Shown here in pieces: positions 7,471 through 17,443 of a stretch of DNA of 64,000 bases (position 1 is the first letter of the stretch; each line of letters starts with the position of its first letter). This DNA is from Nitrospirota bacterium (GTDB taxonomy: Bacteria; Nitrospirota; Thermodesulfovibrionia; Thermodesulfovibrionales; Dissulfurispiraceae), in contig JBFMHE010000001.1 in NCBI GenBank assembly GCA_040752355.1, positions 352,050 to 416,049 of the forward strand, written 5' to 3'. A program made the position numbers and the translations under genes. The notes below the pieces were generated by a model. The model made no database searches and had not been told where the DNA came from. It worked only from the letters and a program-made list of their open reading frames with translations.

Positions 7471-9951
7471 GTGACAATCAAGGTAAAACTGAGGCTCAAT
7501 GCCGTGGTGGTGCTCGTGGCGATGACGTTCGTCGTCGGAGCAGCCGTTATCGGCATCAGGTCCATACGCGGCAATATCAATGAACTGACCCAAAAAACCA
7601 CCCCCTACCAGTTGAAGGCATTGAATCAGCAGCGGGCGCTTCAGGCCCATGCAGCAAGCCTCCTCACCATGTCGACAGCGGCGTCGCTCGGCGAGTACAA
7701 GCAGTCGGCGGAAGGCGTTTCTTCAACGCTCTCCCAGGTTAAGAAGGCAGGTGAAGACATCGCAAAGCTCAGGGCAGGCGCTTCCTCGGAAGACCGGGCG
7801 ATTTCGGACCTGACCGGTTCGATCCTCAACACTGTTGAAAAAAAGCTCGTTGCCCACGATACAGCGGCTGCTGCAGTCAATGCAATCAAAGCCAGAGTGG
7901 CGGAGGCGTCAAGAAAGATGAAGGAGCTGGACACCTCGATACGACGGCTCCAGCAGGGCACGGCAGGTACCATGATCACCGGCGTCGACGGCCTCATCGC
8001 GGCAAACCAGCAGGTGACCAATCTTTCCATCGTGCGAGACGGCTTTAAAGACTTGAACCTCTACATCTCCCGCATCCCCTCGACGAATGACAAACGGTCG
8101 GTTGCACAGCTGCGGGAGAATATCGGCGCAACGATCAAAAATGTCATACAGGCGCTGAAGAATACGAAGGGAATGGAGAAAGCAGCGGGCGATATGCTCC
8201 AGAGGCTCAATGTACTCAACGAGAAGGTCACGGCGGCAAAAGGTCTGGCGGCATTGAAGCTCAAGCAGATCAATGATGAGGACGACAGCCTGAAAGAGAG
8301 GATCGAGACGCTGGCAAAAGAGGGCAGCTATGAAATCACCTACATGATGCCCACGGTGGAACGCGAGATGGAAAACGCGAGCTCGGCATTGAAGGCAACT
8401 ACCGGGGGGATGTCGAAGCAGGTCAATGCATTCTCCGATACCAACAATGTCCTTACCCTGTCGTCATCGCTTTCACTTTTGAACGCTTCGATCGAATCGC
8501 ACATCAACCACTGTATAAACGAACGGAACCGCCAGGGTTTCGAGAGTGCGGTGGTCCTGATAAACAGCCTCATTGCCCAGGCGGATGCAACAGGCCAGAA
8601 GTTGAGAGCTCTTTTGAGCAAGGGCAACTATCAGAATGAAATGAAAATGCTCTCCGCTTCACTGGGAGCGCTCGCTGCAATGAAAAGCGAGTTTTCAAAG
8701 CAAGGGGGTGTTGTCGAACGGCTCAGGGCATCTCTGGCACACCTGGAGGAGCTCGAAAAGCTCAACGCACGGATGAAAGACATCGTTGCAAAGCAGCTCG
8801 AAGAGAGCAACAAGGAGGTGTCGGTCGCCGGATCGAACCAGGAGGCCGCAGTACTATCGGTGAATAAGGTTGCCAATTCCACTATCGTCATGGTGGGTCT
8901 GGTCGGCGTATCGGCGGTGATCATTGCCCTGATCATGGGGGGGTGGATAAGCGCTTCCATTTCGAACCCGTTGAGGGAGACGGCGGATATGGTCATCGAC
9001 ATCAGCAAAGGCAGCGGCGACCTGACGAGGCGGCTCAGCGTAAAGAGCAACGATGAGATAGGGGCGGTGTGCAAAGGATTCAACGACCTCGTTGAAAAGC
9101 TCCACACGAGCATCTCCCATGTTTCTGAAAAGGTCGATATCGTAGTGACCTCTGCAAGCGAGCTGTCGGCAACCGCCGAGCAACTGTCGCGGGGCTCGCA
9201 GTCGCAGGCCGAGCAGACGACCTCTCTCTCATCATCGGCCGACGAGATGTCGCACGCCATACTCGACGTCGCGCGGAACGCGCAGTCCACCTCGGAAGCA
9301 GCGGAGGAAACGAGAAAGATGGCGCAATCCGGAGAAGAGGTGGTGAGGGACGCGATCGAGGGGATAAAGGCGGTGGCGGCCTCTATCGATACCATATCCT
9401 CGTCGATCGACGAGCTTTCCCGTGATTCCGAAAAGATCGGCGAGATATCGTCGGTGATCAAGGATATCGCGGATCAGACCAACCTGCTCGCCCTGAATGC
9501 AGCCATTGAAGCGGCGCGCGCCGGTGAACAGGGACGGGGATTCGCGGTGGTCGCCGATTCGGTGCGGCAGCTCGCTGAACGTACCGCTGCAGCAACGACC
9601 GAGATAGCCGGGATGATCAAGTCCATTCAGGGCGGAGCGCACCGCTCCTCGACGCACATGCGCCAGGGATTGGAGGATGTGAGCAACGTTGTGGCAAGGG
9701 CCAACAGGGCTGAAGAATCCCTTAAAGAAATCGTCCGGAAGATAGAGGAGCAGACAGGGCTTATCCGCCACATGGCGACTGCATCGAACCAGCAGTCGGT
9801 AACCGTTGATTCGATGGTCACCAATATCAATGGTGTGGCCGACGCGTCAAAGGAGTTCGCTTCAGGAACTGCACAGATAGCAAGGACCGCTGAAGACCTG
9901 GACAAGGTTGCCGGAGAGCTCCAGGGAGTCGTCAAACAGTTCAGATTATAG
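7471..9951 (+). CDS. Methyl-accepting chemotaxis protein
   Basis: An 826-residue transmembrane chemoreceptor that controls CheA kinase activity. TM1 is at about 10-30; a long, helix-rich periplasmic region (about 31-468) follows, with no PAS or Cache pattern that I recognise and resembling long helical-bundle sensors; TM2 is at about 470-490; HAMP at about 490-545; and the cytoplasmic signalling domain at about 560-826. The hairpin tip ([20 protein letters not shown], about 660-680) is almost canonical. The start is a GTG at 7471 with AAGGAG upstream. No CheR/CheB tethering pentapeptide ends the protein. Co-directional with the binding protein 65 bases upstream, it may read out ligand occupancy of that protein; this is inference. 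Confidence 0.95.
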   Translation: MTIKVKLRLNAVVVLVAMTFVVGAAVIGIRSIRGNINELTQKTTPYQLKALNQQRALQAHAASLLTMSTAASLGEYKQSAEGVSSTLSQVKKAGEDIAKLRAGASSEDRAISDLTGSILNTVEKKLVAHDTAAAAVNAIKARVAEASRKMKELDTSIRRLQQGTAGTMITGVDGLIAANQQVTNLSIVRDGFKDLNLYISRIPSTNDKRSVAQLRENIGATIKNVIQALKNTKGMEKAAGDMLQRLNVLNEKVTAAKGLAALKLKQINDEDDSLKERIETLAKEGSYEITYMMPTVEREMENASSALKATTGGMSKQVNAFSDTNNVLTLSSSLSLLNASIESHINHCINERNRQGFESAVVLINSLIAQADATGQKLRALLSKGNYQNEMKMLSASLGALAAMKSEFSKQGGVVERLRASLAHLEELEKLNARMKDIVAKQLEESNKEVSVAGSNQEAAVLSVNKVANSTIVMVGLVGVSAVIIALIMGGWISASISNPLRETADMVIDISKGSGDLTRRLSVKSNDEIGAVCKGFNDLVEKLHTSISHVSEKVDIVVTSASELSATAEQLSRGSQSQAEQTTSLSSSADEMSHAILDVARNAQSTSEAAEETRKMAQSGEEVVRDAIEGIKAVAASIDTISSSIDELSRDSEKIGEISSVIKDIADQTNLLALNAAIEAARAGEQGRGFAVVADSVRQLAERTAAATTEIAGMIKSIQGGAHRSSTHMRQGLEDVSNVVARANRAEESLKEIVRKIEEQTGLIRHMATASNQQSVTVDSMVTNINGVADASKEFASGTAQIARTAEDLDKVAGELQGVVKQFRL

Positions 9952-9967
9952 AGAGAGCCGGTAGTAA

Positions 9968-9998
9968 AAAGCCCTCCGGTGTAGTGCCGGAGGGCTTT
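9968..9998. terminator. Bidirectional intrinsic terminator between chemoreceptor gene and fhs
   Basis: A perfect 12-bp stem (9968-9979 pairing with 9987-9998, core GCCCTCCGG) with a 7-base loop, flanked by A-rich and T-rich ends. It sits 16 bases after the chemoreceptor stop and 17 bases beyond the end of the convergent fhs gene, so it can stop transcription from both sides. Confidence 0.88.
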
Positions 9999-10015
9999 CA
10001 TGATGAAGTGAGATA

Positions 10016-11779
10016 TTAGAACACGCCCTTTACCTTGCCGGTCTCGACATCGACATCGACCCTGCGGTAGGCGGGGTCTGAAGCGGTCCCCGGCATCAGG
10101 GTTATGGACCCTGCGACAGGAACGACGAAGCCAGCTCCCTTGTAGGTGAGGATGTCGCGGATAGAGAGCCTCCAGCCCTTGGGGACACCCTTCAGGTTCG
10201 GGTTGTCCGAAAGGCTGAGATGGGTCTTGACCATACAGGTGCCGAGCTTCGCAATCTCGGGATCAGCCTCGAGCCGCTTCGCCTTTGCAGCAGCTTCGGC
10301 AGAATAATCAACACCGTCTGCGCCATAAACCTCGGTGGCGATCAGCTCGATGCGCTTGCGGAGCGGGGTGTCGAGCTCGTAGAGGAACTTGAAGTCGTTC
10401 GGCTCGTTGCAAGCGTCGATGACTGCGTCGGCGAGCTCGAGTGCGCCCTCACCGCCGTACTGCCAGTGTTTGGAGACAGCAACACGGGCGCCGGCAGCCT
10501 CTGCAATCCTCCGGACAGCCTTGATCTCGTTCTCGGTATCGGTGTAGAAGGCGTTAACGCAGACAACCGGGTTGATGCCAGCTTTCTTGATAACATTTAC
10601 CAGGTGGATCAGGTTGTCACAGCCCTTCTCGACCCAGCCCACGTTCTCGCCCTTGTACTCCTCAGGAATCGGCTTGCCGGGGACCGGGATCGGAGCGCCG
10701 CCGTGGCACTTCAATGCCCTGATAGTAGCGACGAGAACGGCCGCATTCGGCTTGAGATCTGAGTAGCGGCACTTGAGGTTCCAGAACTTCTCGAAGCCGA
10801 TGTCGGCGGCAAAGCCCGACTCGGTAATATTGTAATCGCCGAGCTTGAGAGCGACTCTGTCGGCGATGATCGACGACTGACCGATGGCGATATTGGCGAA
10901 CGGACCAGCGTGGACGAACACCGGCTGGCCCTCGATGGTCTGCATGAGGTTCGGGTTCAGCGCCTCGACCATCCAGGCGGTCATGGCGCCGGCAACGCCG
11001 AGGTCTTCGGTAGTGACGGGCTCGCCGGTCTTGCTGTAAGCAACGACGATTTTGCCCATTCTTTCTCTCATGTCCTTGAGGTCTTTTGCGACGGCCAGGA
11101 TAGCCATGACTTCGGAAGAGACCGCGATCGCGAAACCGGACTGCATCATGAAACCGTCGGTCTTGCCGCCGAGGCCAATGACTATGTTTCTGAGGGCCTG
11201 GGCGCAGAAATCGATGATCCACTTCATTTCTACATTGCGGGGATCGATGTTGAGCCTCTTCAGTTTCCGCTTTGCGAGCTGCTCGTCGGTATAGTTCGCC
11301 TCATGCTGCATCCGGGAGGTAAGGGCGACCATGGCGAGGTTGTGGGAGTTCATGATCGCATTGATGTCGCCGGTGAGACCGAGCGAGAACGGGGTGAGGG
11401 GAATGCATTGCGAAAGACCGCCGCCCGCTGCCGAGCCCTTGATGTTCATGGTCGGGCCGCCGGAAGGCTGGCGGATCGCGGCGACGACATTCTTGCCGCG
11501 TTTCCCCATGCCCTGGGTGAGACCCATGGTGGTGGTCGATTTTCCCTCTCCCAGCGGGGTCGGGGTGATCGCGGTGACGTCTACGTATTTGCCGTCAGGC
11601 CTGTTCTTGAGACGCTCCAGGACGCTCTTGAAATCGACCTTTGCGACGTAGTGGCCGTGGGGGAGGAGCTCCTGCTTCTCGAGTCCGAGCTGCTCGGCCA
11701 GCTCGTAGACGGTCTTCATGTTCTTTTCTGCTGCTTCGGCGATTTCCCAATCGGCGTGCTTCGTTGGATCCAGCGGCAT
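10016..11779 (-). CDS. fhs: Formate-tetrahydrofolate ligase
   Basis: A 587-residue enzyme that joins formate to tetrahydrofolate with ATP to give 10-formyl-THF, the first folate step of the methyl branch of the Wood-Ljungdahl pathway and of formate assimilation. The length is slightly above the usual 555-560. The P-loop [11 protein letters not shown] is near residue 72, followed by [19 protein letters not shown], and the C-terminal region has [12 protein letters not shown]. An AAGGAGG ribosome site lies just before the ATG. It is the last gene of the minus-strand formate operon, 57 bases after the cyclic-nucleotide-fold gene, and its position after a formate dehydrogenase argues for C1 metabolism. 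The direction (CO2 reduction or formate oxidation) cannot be read from sequence. Confidence 0.98.
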   Translation of the reverse strand: MPLDPTKHADWEIAEAAEKNMKTVYELAEQLGLEKQELLPHGHYVAKVDFKSVLERLKNRPDGKYVDVTAITPTPLGEGKSTTTMGLTQGMGKRGKNVVAAIRQPSGGPTMNIKGSAAGGGLSQCIPLTPFSLGLTGDINAIMNSHNLAMVALTSRMQHEANYTDEQLAKRKLKRLNIDPRNVEMKWIIDFCAQALRNIVIGLGGKTDGFMMQSGFAIAVSSEVMAILAVAKDLKDMRERMGKIVVAYSKTGEPVTTEDLGVAGAMTAWMVEALNPNLMQTIEGQPVFVHAGPFANIAIGQSSIIADRVALKLGDYNITESGFAADIGFEKFWNLKCRYSDLKPNAAVLVATIRALKCHGGAPIPVPGKPIPEEYKGENVGWVEKGCDNLIHLVNVIKKAGINPVVCVNAFYTDTENEIKAVRRIAEAAGARVAVSKHWQYGGEGALELADAVIDACNEPNDFKFLYELDTPLRKRIELIATEVYGADGVDYSAEAAAKAKRLEADPEIAKLGTCMVKTHLSLSDNPNLKGVPKGWRLSIRDILTYKGAGFVVPVAGSITLMPGTASDPAYRRVDVDVETGKVKGVF

Positions 11780-11836
11780 ACTGACCTCCTTGCGTTCTGT
11801 TTATATTTTATTTTTGAGACAAGGCGGAGGTGAGGC

Positions 11837-12298
11837 TTAGTAATTCACGAGCGCTTTGATGAACTTGTCATTCATGCGGCGAACGTTCATTCCCGAAATT
11901 ATAGCAATATTCTTTATGATCTTCAACATAATAAACGGCTCTTTTTTTTCCATCTCCTCGAAGGCTGCCGTGGGAAACAGCAATAGCTCCGCCGCATCAA
12001 AGGCTTTTGCGTCGCTGCAGTGGTGGGTCTTTTCGAGGACCGCGATTTCGCCCATGAAGTTGCCCCTGCTCAGGATGACCAGCGGCTGCCGCCAGCCGTC
12101 AGGAGTGGTCTTCGAGATCTCTACGCGGCCCCTGGTGATCATATAAATCCCCCGTGAGGGTTCGCCCTCCCTGAAGACAGAGGTGTCCTTCTGGGCGTTG
12201 AGAGTCGTCAGCAGCGGAATGATCTTCCCGATCTCATTCTCGTCGAGCCCCCTCAAGAGGGTCTGGACCTGCAATTCGACGCGTATGTCGGCCATCAC
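11837..12298 (-). CDS. Stand-alone cyclic-nucleotide-binding-fold protein
   Basis: A 153-residue protein that is essentially one cNMP-binding (Crp N-terminal) domain: FREGEPSRGIYMITRGRVEI and GNFMGEIAVLE mark the beta-barrel and phosphate-binding cassette. There is no helix-turn-helix, so it is not a transcription factor on its own. The cassette arginine that contacts the cyclic phosphate in true cAMP binders (R in the RSA motif) is replaced here by HCSDA, so cAMP binding is doubtful. Its ATG overlaps the fdhA stop by four bases, meaning translation is coupled to formate dehydrogenase. A role as sensor or assembly partner for the complex is inference. Confidence 0.85.
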   Translation of the reverse strand: MMADIRVELQVQTLLRGLDENEIGKIIPLLTTLNAQKDTSVFREGEPSRGIYMITRGRVEISKTTPDGWRQPLVILSRGNFMGEIAVLEKTHHCSDAKAFDAAELLLFPTAAFEEMEKKEPFIMLKIIKNIAIISGMNVRRMNDKFIKALVNY

Positions 12299-15102
12299 TG
12301 TTCCTCCTCGTCGGAATTTAACGCCGGCAGCGGCTCAATGCGCACCGGGGTGTATTTATAAGAGGGCGTTTTCGCATAGTCGAGCGCCTTTTCGCTGGTG
12401 AGCAGATTTGCGGCTGCTTCGGCATAGTGGAGCGGCAGGAAGACCTCCCCACGGGCGACGCGTTCGGTGATGCGCACCCCCAGCGAAACGCTCCCGTGCC
12501 GAGAGGTCACGGTGACGGGAGCTCCATCCTCGATACCGAGCGAGCGGGCGTCGTCGGGATTGACCTCGAGATAGGGCTTTCCGGCGTGCTTCTCGATAGC
12601 GGACACCCGGCGCGTCATGGAACCGAAATGGTACTGGAAAAGGTTCCTTCCCGTCGTCAGGACAAAGGGGAAGTCTCCGCTCCGTTCCTCCCTCGGCGGG
12701 GCGAAGGGGACAGGGGTAAAGGAGACTCTTCCGCGAGGAAATCCTCCTTTATAGAGGAAGGGCGTTCCGGGATGGCTCCGGGTGGGAGAGGGCCACTGGA
12801 TTCCTTTCTCCTCTATCCTGGTGTAGGTTATTCCTTCGAGGGCCGGCCAGAGGCTGCCGAGCTCCTCGAAAACCTCTTCCGGCGAGGCGTAGTTCATCTC
12901 GCAGCCCATGCGCTTCGAGAGCTCGGCGATGATCCAGGAGTCGGCCTTCGCCTCGCCGGGCGGGAGCACGGCCCTGCGCACGCGCTGCACCCTGCGCTCG
13001 GTGTTGGTGAAGGTGCCTTCCTTTTCGGCGAAGCAGACCGCCGGCAGCACGACATCGGCGCGCATGGCCGTCTCGGTGAGGAAGATATCCTGGACCAGGA
13101 GGAACTCGAGCCGCTCGAGCCCTTTTACCGTATGCTGCTTGTTGGGCTCGCCCAGAACCGGGTCCTCTCCCATCACGTAGATCGCCTTGATCGCTCCCTC
13201 CGCCGCCTTCTCCGTGATCTCGGGCGCTGTCAGGCCCGGCTTCGAGGGGAGTGAGACCGCCCACGCATGCTCGAACTTCTTCCGGACCTCGGGAAGGGCG
13301 ACCCGCTGGTACCCGGGCAGGACATTCGGCAGGCAGCCGGCATCACAGGCGCCCTGGACATTGTTCTGTCCCCGCAGCGGATTTATACCGGTGTTCTCCC
13401 TGCCGATATTGCCGGTCAGGAGCGCCAGGTTCGCGATTGCGTTCACATTGGCGGTCCCGTGGGCATGCTGGGTAATGCCCATCGTATAGTAGATAGCCGC
13501 CTTGCGGGAGCTTCCGTACATGACCGCTGCCTTGATGATCGTCTCTTTCGGGACGCCGGTGAGCCGCTCGCCTGCCTCGGGCGTGAACTCGTCGAGCGAC
13601 CGCTTCCACTCGTCGAATCCCGCTGTATGGTCATCGATGAACGATCGGTTATGAAGCCCCTCATTGAGGATGACATGGGCCATGGTGTTGAGGAGCGCCA
13701 CATCGGTCCCGGGCCGCTGCCGCATCCAGAGGGCGGCAAACCTCGTCATGGCGATCTTGCGCGGGTCGGCGACGATGATGCGCGCTCCCTTCCGGCAGGC
13801 CGTGATCATCTGGTTGGCGATGACCGGGTGGGACTCCTTCGTATTGGAGCCGATGATGAAGATGACCTCGTTTCCTTCGACTTCGCGAATCGAATTGGTC
13901 ATCGCTCCCGAGCCGAAGATCGTGGCCAGACTGGCCACCGTGGGCGCGTGTCAAAGCCGGGCGCAGTGGTCGACGTTGTTCGTGCCCACCGCCGCGCGCA
14001 TGAACTTCTGGAAGAGGAAGTTCTCTTCGGTCGTGCAGCGGGCAGAGGAGAGCCCGGCGATGGCGTCAGGCCCGTGGGCATCCCGTATCTCCCGCAACCG
14101 CCGGGCAGCATAATCGAGCGCCTCGTCCCACGAAACCTCTCTGAAAAGACCGTTCAAACCGTTTCTAAAAGCCTGGTTCAAACCGTTTAAGCCGTTCAAG
14201 TCGTTTAAACCGTTTGAACGGCTTGAACGGTTTGAGCGGTTTGAACGGTCCTTTATTCTTATAAGCGGTTTCGTAAGGCGGTCGGGGCTCGCGACGAACT
14301 CGTGGCCGAAGCGGCCTTTGACACAGAGAAGCCCTTTATTGACGCCCTTCTCCTCCTTCGCCGTCACGCGCACGATGGCGTTGTCTTTTACATGCAGGGT
14401 GATGGTGCAGCCGGTGCCGCAATAGGGACAGGTCGTATCCACCTCCCGTATCTTCCAGTACCGTCCCTTCCCGATCCAGTCCTTTGCCACGAGCGCGCCG
14501 GTAGGGCAGACCATGACGCACTGGCCGCAGAACTCGCAATCGAGGTCCCGCTCGAAGGGCGGGCATATCTTGGTCGAGAATCCCTTGTAAGCGAAATCGA
14601 TGGCGCCTGCTCCCTGCACCTCGTGGCAGATCTTGACGCAGCGGCCGCAGAGTATGCATTTCTCCATATCCCGGTCGATAAAGGGATTGCCGTCTTTTCG
14701 GGGATAGACTCTCCGTTCGCCGCTGAAGATCGGGTTCCGTATCCCGTACTTGTAGGCGAGCTCCTGCAGCTCGCATTCGCCCGTCTTCTGGCAGACCATG
14801 CAGTCGTAGGGGTGATCGCTGAGCATCAGGTCGATGATATCCCTGCGGAGGTCCTCGATATACGGCGAGTTGGTGATGATCTCCATGCCCTCTTCCACCT
14901 CGGTGGTGCAGGAGGTCACCGGCTGTCCCTTTATTTCGACGAGACATATCCTGCAGGCGCCCGAAGAGGATATCCGGGGATGGTGGCAGAGCGCGGGGAT
15001 ATCGATTCCCATCCGGCGCGCAGCTGCGAGCACCGTCGTCCCCTCCGGGGCTTCACCCTCGATGCCGTTGATCCTGAAGCGAACCGTTCTCTTGTTCTCC
15101 AT
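12295..15102 (-). CDS. fdhA: Formate dehydrogenase alpha subunit, selenocysteine enzyme (TGA at 13951-13953 read through)
   Basis: A 935-residue molybdenum or tungsten bis-PGD formate dehydrogenase, read through one in-frame TGA at residue 384. The flanking residues, DHCARL before and HAPTVASLA after the TGA, are the family's active-site context, where the residue is Sec or Cys. In order: [2Fe-2S] domain (about 1-80, CRICLVEIKG), His-Cys3 segment, two [4Fe-4S] motifs (CILCGRCVKIC, CEFCGQCVMVC), the [4Fe-4S] motif of the catalytic module (CPYCGTGC), the catalytic core, and the C-terminal molybdopterin-dinucleotide domain (FVLTTGRNLFQYH, VNPDDARSLGI). ATG 15102 is 2 bases after the NuoF-like stop. 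Residues about 285-318 are an inserted N/R/S/L/G-rich tract encoded by a repeat array. With the NuoE/F-like genes it should form a soluble NAD- or ferredoxin-linked complex. Confidence 0.95.
13914..13953 (-). promoter_or_regulatory. Selenocysteine codon and bacterial SECIS hairpin in fdhA
   Basis: The minus-strand TGA (13953-13951) is followed after 12 bases by a perfect 7-bp hairpin, GTGGCCA-GTC-TGGCCAC (13938-13922). Bacterial SECIS elements lie directly 3' of the UGA and present a loop with GU at the tip for SelB; this one has GUC in the loop and the right spacing. The neighbourhood resembles the known E. coli fdhF element in layout. SelA, SelB and SelC are not in the window. Confidence 0.8.
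14148..14250. repeat. Palindromic short-repeat array inside fdhA, 103 bp
   Basis: The segment consists of repeats of a 9-base unit close to CCGTTYAAR in the left half and its reverse complement in the right half. The outer 14 bases (GACCGTTCAAACCG, 14148-14161) recur inverted at 14237-14250. It is in frame with fdhA and encodes a tract of N, G, L, R and S between the iron-sulfur and catalytic parts. The low complexity and bounded edges indicate an insertion that did not break the frame. Confidence 0.85.
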
Positions 15103-15104
15103 GG

Positions 15105-16868
15105 CTATACTTTCTTTATCGCCTTGAATTTGCATGCCTTGTAACAGGCCCCGCACTTCACGCAGAGGCCGCTGTCGATCCGGTGCGGCTTCTTCACCTC
15201 GCCGGTTATGGCGTTCGCAGGGCACTTCTTCCTGCAGAGCCCGCACCCCTTGCACAGGTCGTCCGCTACCACGAAGGTGATCAGCGCCGTGCAGACGCCG
15301 GCGGGGCATTTCTTATCGCGGATGTGGGCGAGGTACTCGCCTTTGAAGTGGGAGAGGCTCGTGATGAAAGGATTGGCAGCGGTCCTGCCGAGACCGCAGA
15401 GCGACGAGGCGGACATGATCGCGCTGAGCCGTTCCAGGGTGAAGAGGTCGGCCTCTTCGCCGTTGCCGTCGGTTATTTTAGTCAGCAGCTCGAACATGCG
15501 TTTGGTTCCGACCCTGCAGGGCGTGCATTTGCCGCAGGACTCCCGCTGGAGGAATTCGAGCAGGAACCGGGTGACCGAGACGATGCAGTCCTCCTCATCG
15601 AAGACCACCATGCCTCCTGACCCGACGATGCTGCCCACCTTCGAAAGGTTTTCGTAGTCGAGCCCCATATCGATCATCGAGACCGGGATGAGGCCGCCCG
15701 AGGGGCCGCCGACCTGGACCGCCTTGAGCGCCCTCCCGCCGTCGATGCCGCCGCCGATACCGTACACGATATCTCTCAGCGACATGCCCATCGGGATTTC
15801 GACGAGACCGTTGTTCTTCACCTTGCCGGAGAGGGTGAACACCTTCGTGCCCTTGCTCTCTTCCGTTCCGATCGAGGAGAACCATGCAGGCCCTTTGCCG
15901 ATAATGATGGGTATATTGGAGAGCGTTTCGGCATTATTGATGACCGTCGGCTTTCCCCATAGCCCCCGCTGGGCAGGGAAGGGGGGCCGCGGCCGCGGCA
16001 TCGCCCGCTTGCCCTCGATCGACTCCATCAGCGCCGTCTCCTCGCCGCAGATGAAGGCCTCGGTGCCGAAGCTGAACTCTATATCGAAATCGAACCCGGT
16101 GCCGAAGAGGCCCTTTCCCAGGAAGCCCTTCTCCCGGGCCTGCGCAATCGCGGTGCGCAGCCGCTCGACCGAGAGGTGGTACCGCTCGCGGATATAGAGA
16201 TACCCTTTGTCCGTACCGATCGCGTACCCGCCGATCAGCAGGCCCTCGATGATCGCGTGGGGATTCCCCTCGGCGAGCGCCCTGTTCACCTCGCCGATGT
16301 TGCAGATGATATACTTGGGCGCATCCGGCTGGTTCCGGCATATCTTCCATTTTCTTCCGGTAAGGAATCCGCTTCCGCCCCGCCCCCGCAGCCCGGAGAG
16401 ATAGACCTTCTTGATCACCTCATCCGGCGTCATGGAGGTGATGGCCCGGCGCGCGGATTTGTAACCGTTCATGCCGAGATACTCGTCAATGCTCTCGGGG
16501 CTTATCTCGCCGCAGGGGCCGAGCACGATCTTGTGCTGCTTGCTGTGGAACGATTCGTAATCGTCATTGACGAGCCACTCGGCGACAGGCGTTCCGTCGA
16601 GAATGTGCTCTTTCACGATGCGCTCGACCATAATAGGCTTTACCGACTGGTAGGTGCGCTTACTGCCGTTTATGATGACGTCGACGAGCACGTCTTTTGA
16701 GCAGAAGCCCCTGCATCCGACTTCTTTGTAGCCGCACCGCTTCCCTATGCGCGCCTCGATGCCGCTCTCCTGGATGAGGCGCTTGAAGGACCTGATCACA
16801 TCGGACCCGCCCGACGCCCTCCCCGACGTGCCGAGGCAGACTTTTATTTCGATTGACGTATCTTCCAT
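15105..16868 (-). CDS. NuoF/HydB-like diaphorase subunit of the formate dehydrogenase complex
   Basis: A 587-residue NuoF-type flavoprotein. Domains: N-terminal thioredoxin-like [2Fe-2S] domain (about 1-85), Rossmann-type FMN/NADH domain (about 110-330, FMN loop RGRGGSGFLTGRKW), SLBB, a [4Fe-4S] domain (ESCGKCTPCRVG...SSLCGLG, about 430-500), and a C-terminal ferredoxin domain with two CxxCxxC motifs. Start at ATG 16868 (MEDTSIEIKV); the frame continues upstream without homology. Two oddities: the usual NADExxPGxxxDR motif reads NIGEVNRALAEG, shorter and changed; and the N-terminal domain lacks the second cysteine of its first ligand pair (VCLGTSGRASGG). It is 16 bases after the NuoE-like gene and 2 before fdhA. 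It probably passes electrons between formate and a carrier; NADH use is uncertain because of the changed motif. Confidence 0.9.
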   Translation of the reverse strand: MEDTSIEIKVCLGTSGRASGGSDVIRSFKRLIQESGIEARIGKRCGYKEVGCRGFCSKDVLVDVIINGSKRTYQSVKPIMVERIVKEHILDGTPVAEWLVNDDYESFHSKQHKIVLGPCGEISPESIDEYLGMNGYKSARRAITSMTPDEVIKKVYLSGLRGRGGSGFLTGRKWKICRNQPDAPKYIICNIGEVNRALAEGNPHAIIEGLLIGGYAIGTDKGYLYIRERYHLSVERLRTAIAQAREKGFLGKGLFGTGFDFDIEFSFGTEAFICGEETALMESIEGKRAMPRPRPPFPAQRGLWGKPTVINNAETLSNIPIIIGKGPAWFSSIGTEESKGTKVFTLSGKVKNNGLVEIPMGMSLRDIVYGIGGGIDGGRALKAVQVGGPSGGLIPVSMIDMGLDYENLSKVGSIVGSGGMVVFDEEDCIVSVTRFLLEFLQRESCGKCTPCRVGTKRMFELLTKITDGNGEEADLFTLERLSAIMSASSLCGLGRTAANPFITSLSHFKGEYLAHIRDKKCPAGVCTALITFVVADDLCKGCGLCRKKCPANAITGEVKKPHRIDSGLCVKCGACYKACKFKAIKKV

Positions 16869-16884
16869 TGCCCGTCCAGGAGGC

Positions 16885-17370
16885 TTACAAGAGATAGCCG
16901 AGGAACTCGTCCTCCTTCTCGTATCCCTTGAGGAGCTTGGCGACGCCCTCGGGGTCGGTAGTGCCGTAGACCTCATTGTTGAGGATAACGACCGGAGCGA
17001 TGCTGCAGGCGCCGATGCAGGTCGCCTTTTCTACGGTGAAGGAGAGATTCGCGGTCGTATCTTCGCCTTCAGGCAGAGAGAGGGTCTCCCTGACCTTCTT
17101 GAGAATCTTGTCGCCTCCCTTGATATGGCACGCGGCACCGCAGCAGACGGTGACGGTATTCTTGCCGACCGGCTTGAGCCGGAACTTGGGATAGAAGGTG
17201 ATCACCCCGAAAAAACTGCTCTCGGGTATATCGAGCTTGCGGGAAAACCAGGCGACGGCATGCTCCGGCACATAACCGAAGGCATCCTGAATTCTCTGCA
17301 GGAGCGTAATAAGGTTCCCGTTGGCAGCGGAGAAATCGTTCAGGATCTTATTGAGCAGTTTATCGTCCAT
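16885..17370 (-). CDS. NuoE-like [2Fe-2S] subunit (24-kDa type)
   Basis: A 161-residue thioredoxin-like ferredoxin of the NuoE / HydC family. An N-terminal helical part (LITLLQRIQDAFGYVPEHAV) is followed by the [2Fe-2S] domain with ligands in TVCCGAACHIKG and KATCIGACSIAP. It partners a NuoF-like subunit in complex I, in bifurcating hydrogenases and in NAD-dependent formate dehydrogenases. I start at the ATG at 17370; the frame extends to a TTG at 17388 without support. It is the first gene of the formate operon (nuoE-like, nuoF-like, fdhA, cNMP-fold, fhs), and the 239 bases upstream contain a palindromic repeat array rather than a clear promoter. Confidence 0.92.
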   Translation of the reverse strand: MDDKLLNKILNDFSAANGNLITLLQRIQDAFGYVPEHAVAWFSRKLDIPESSFFGVITFYPKFRLKPVGKNTVTVCCGAACHIKGGDKILKKVRETLSLPEGEDTTANLSFTVEKATCIGACSIAPVVILNNEVYGTTDPEGVAKLLKGYEKEDEFLGYLL

Positions 17371-17443
17371 GAGAGAGTATTGTACCAATAACGTCGAAAT
17401 TATCCTATAAACTATATAATTCTATTAAAATTATTAATCAATC

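Noticed and set aside
13951..13953. A premature stop making fdhA a pseudogene
   Set aside because: The stop is TGA at the exact selenocysteine position, with a SECIS-like hairpin after it and an intact frame beyond.
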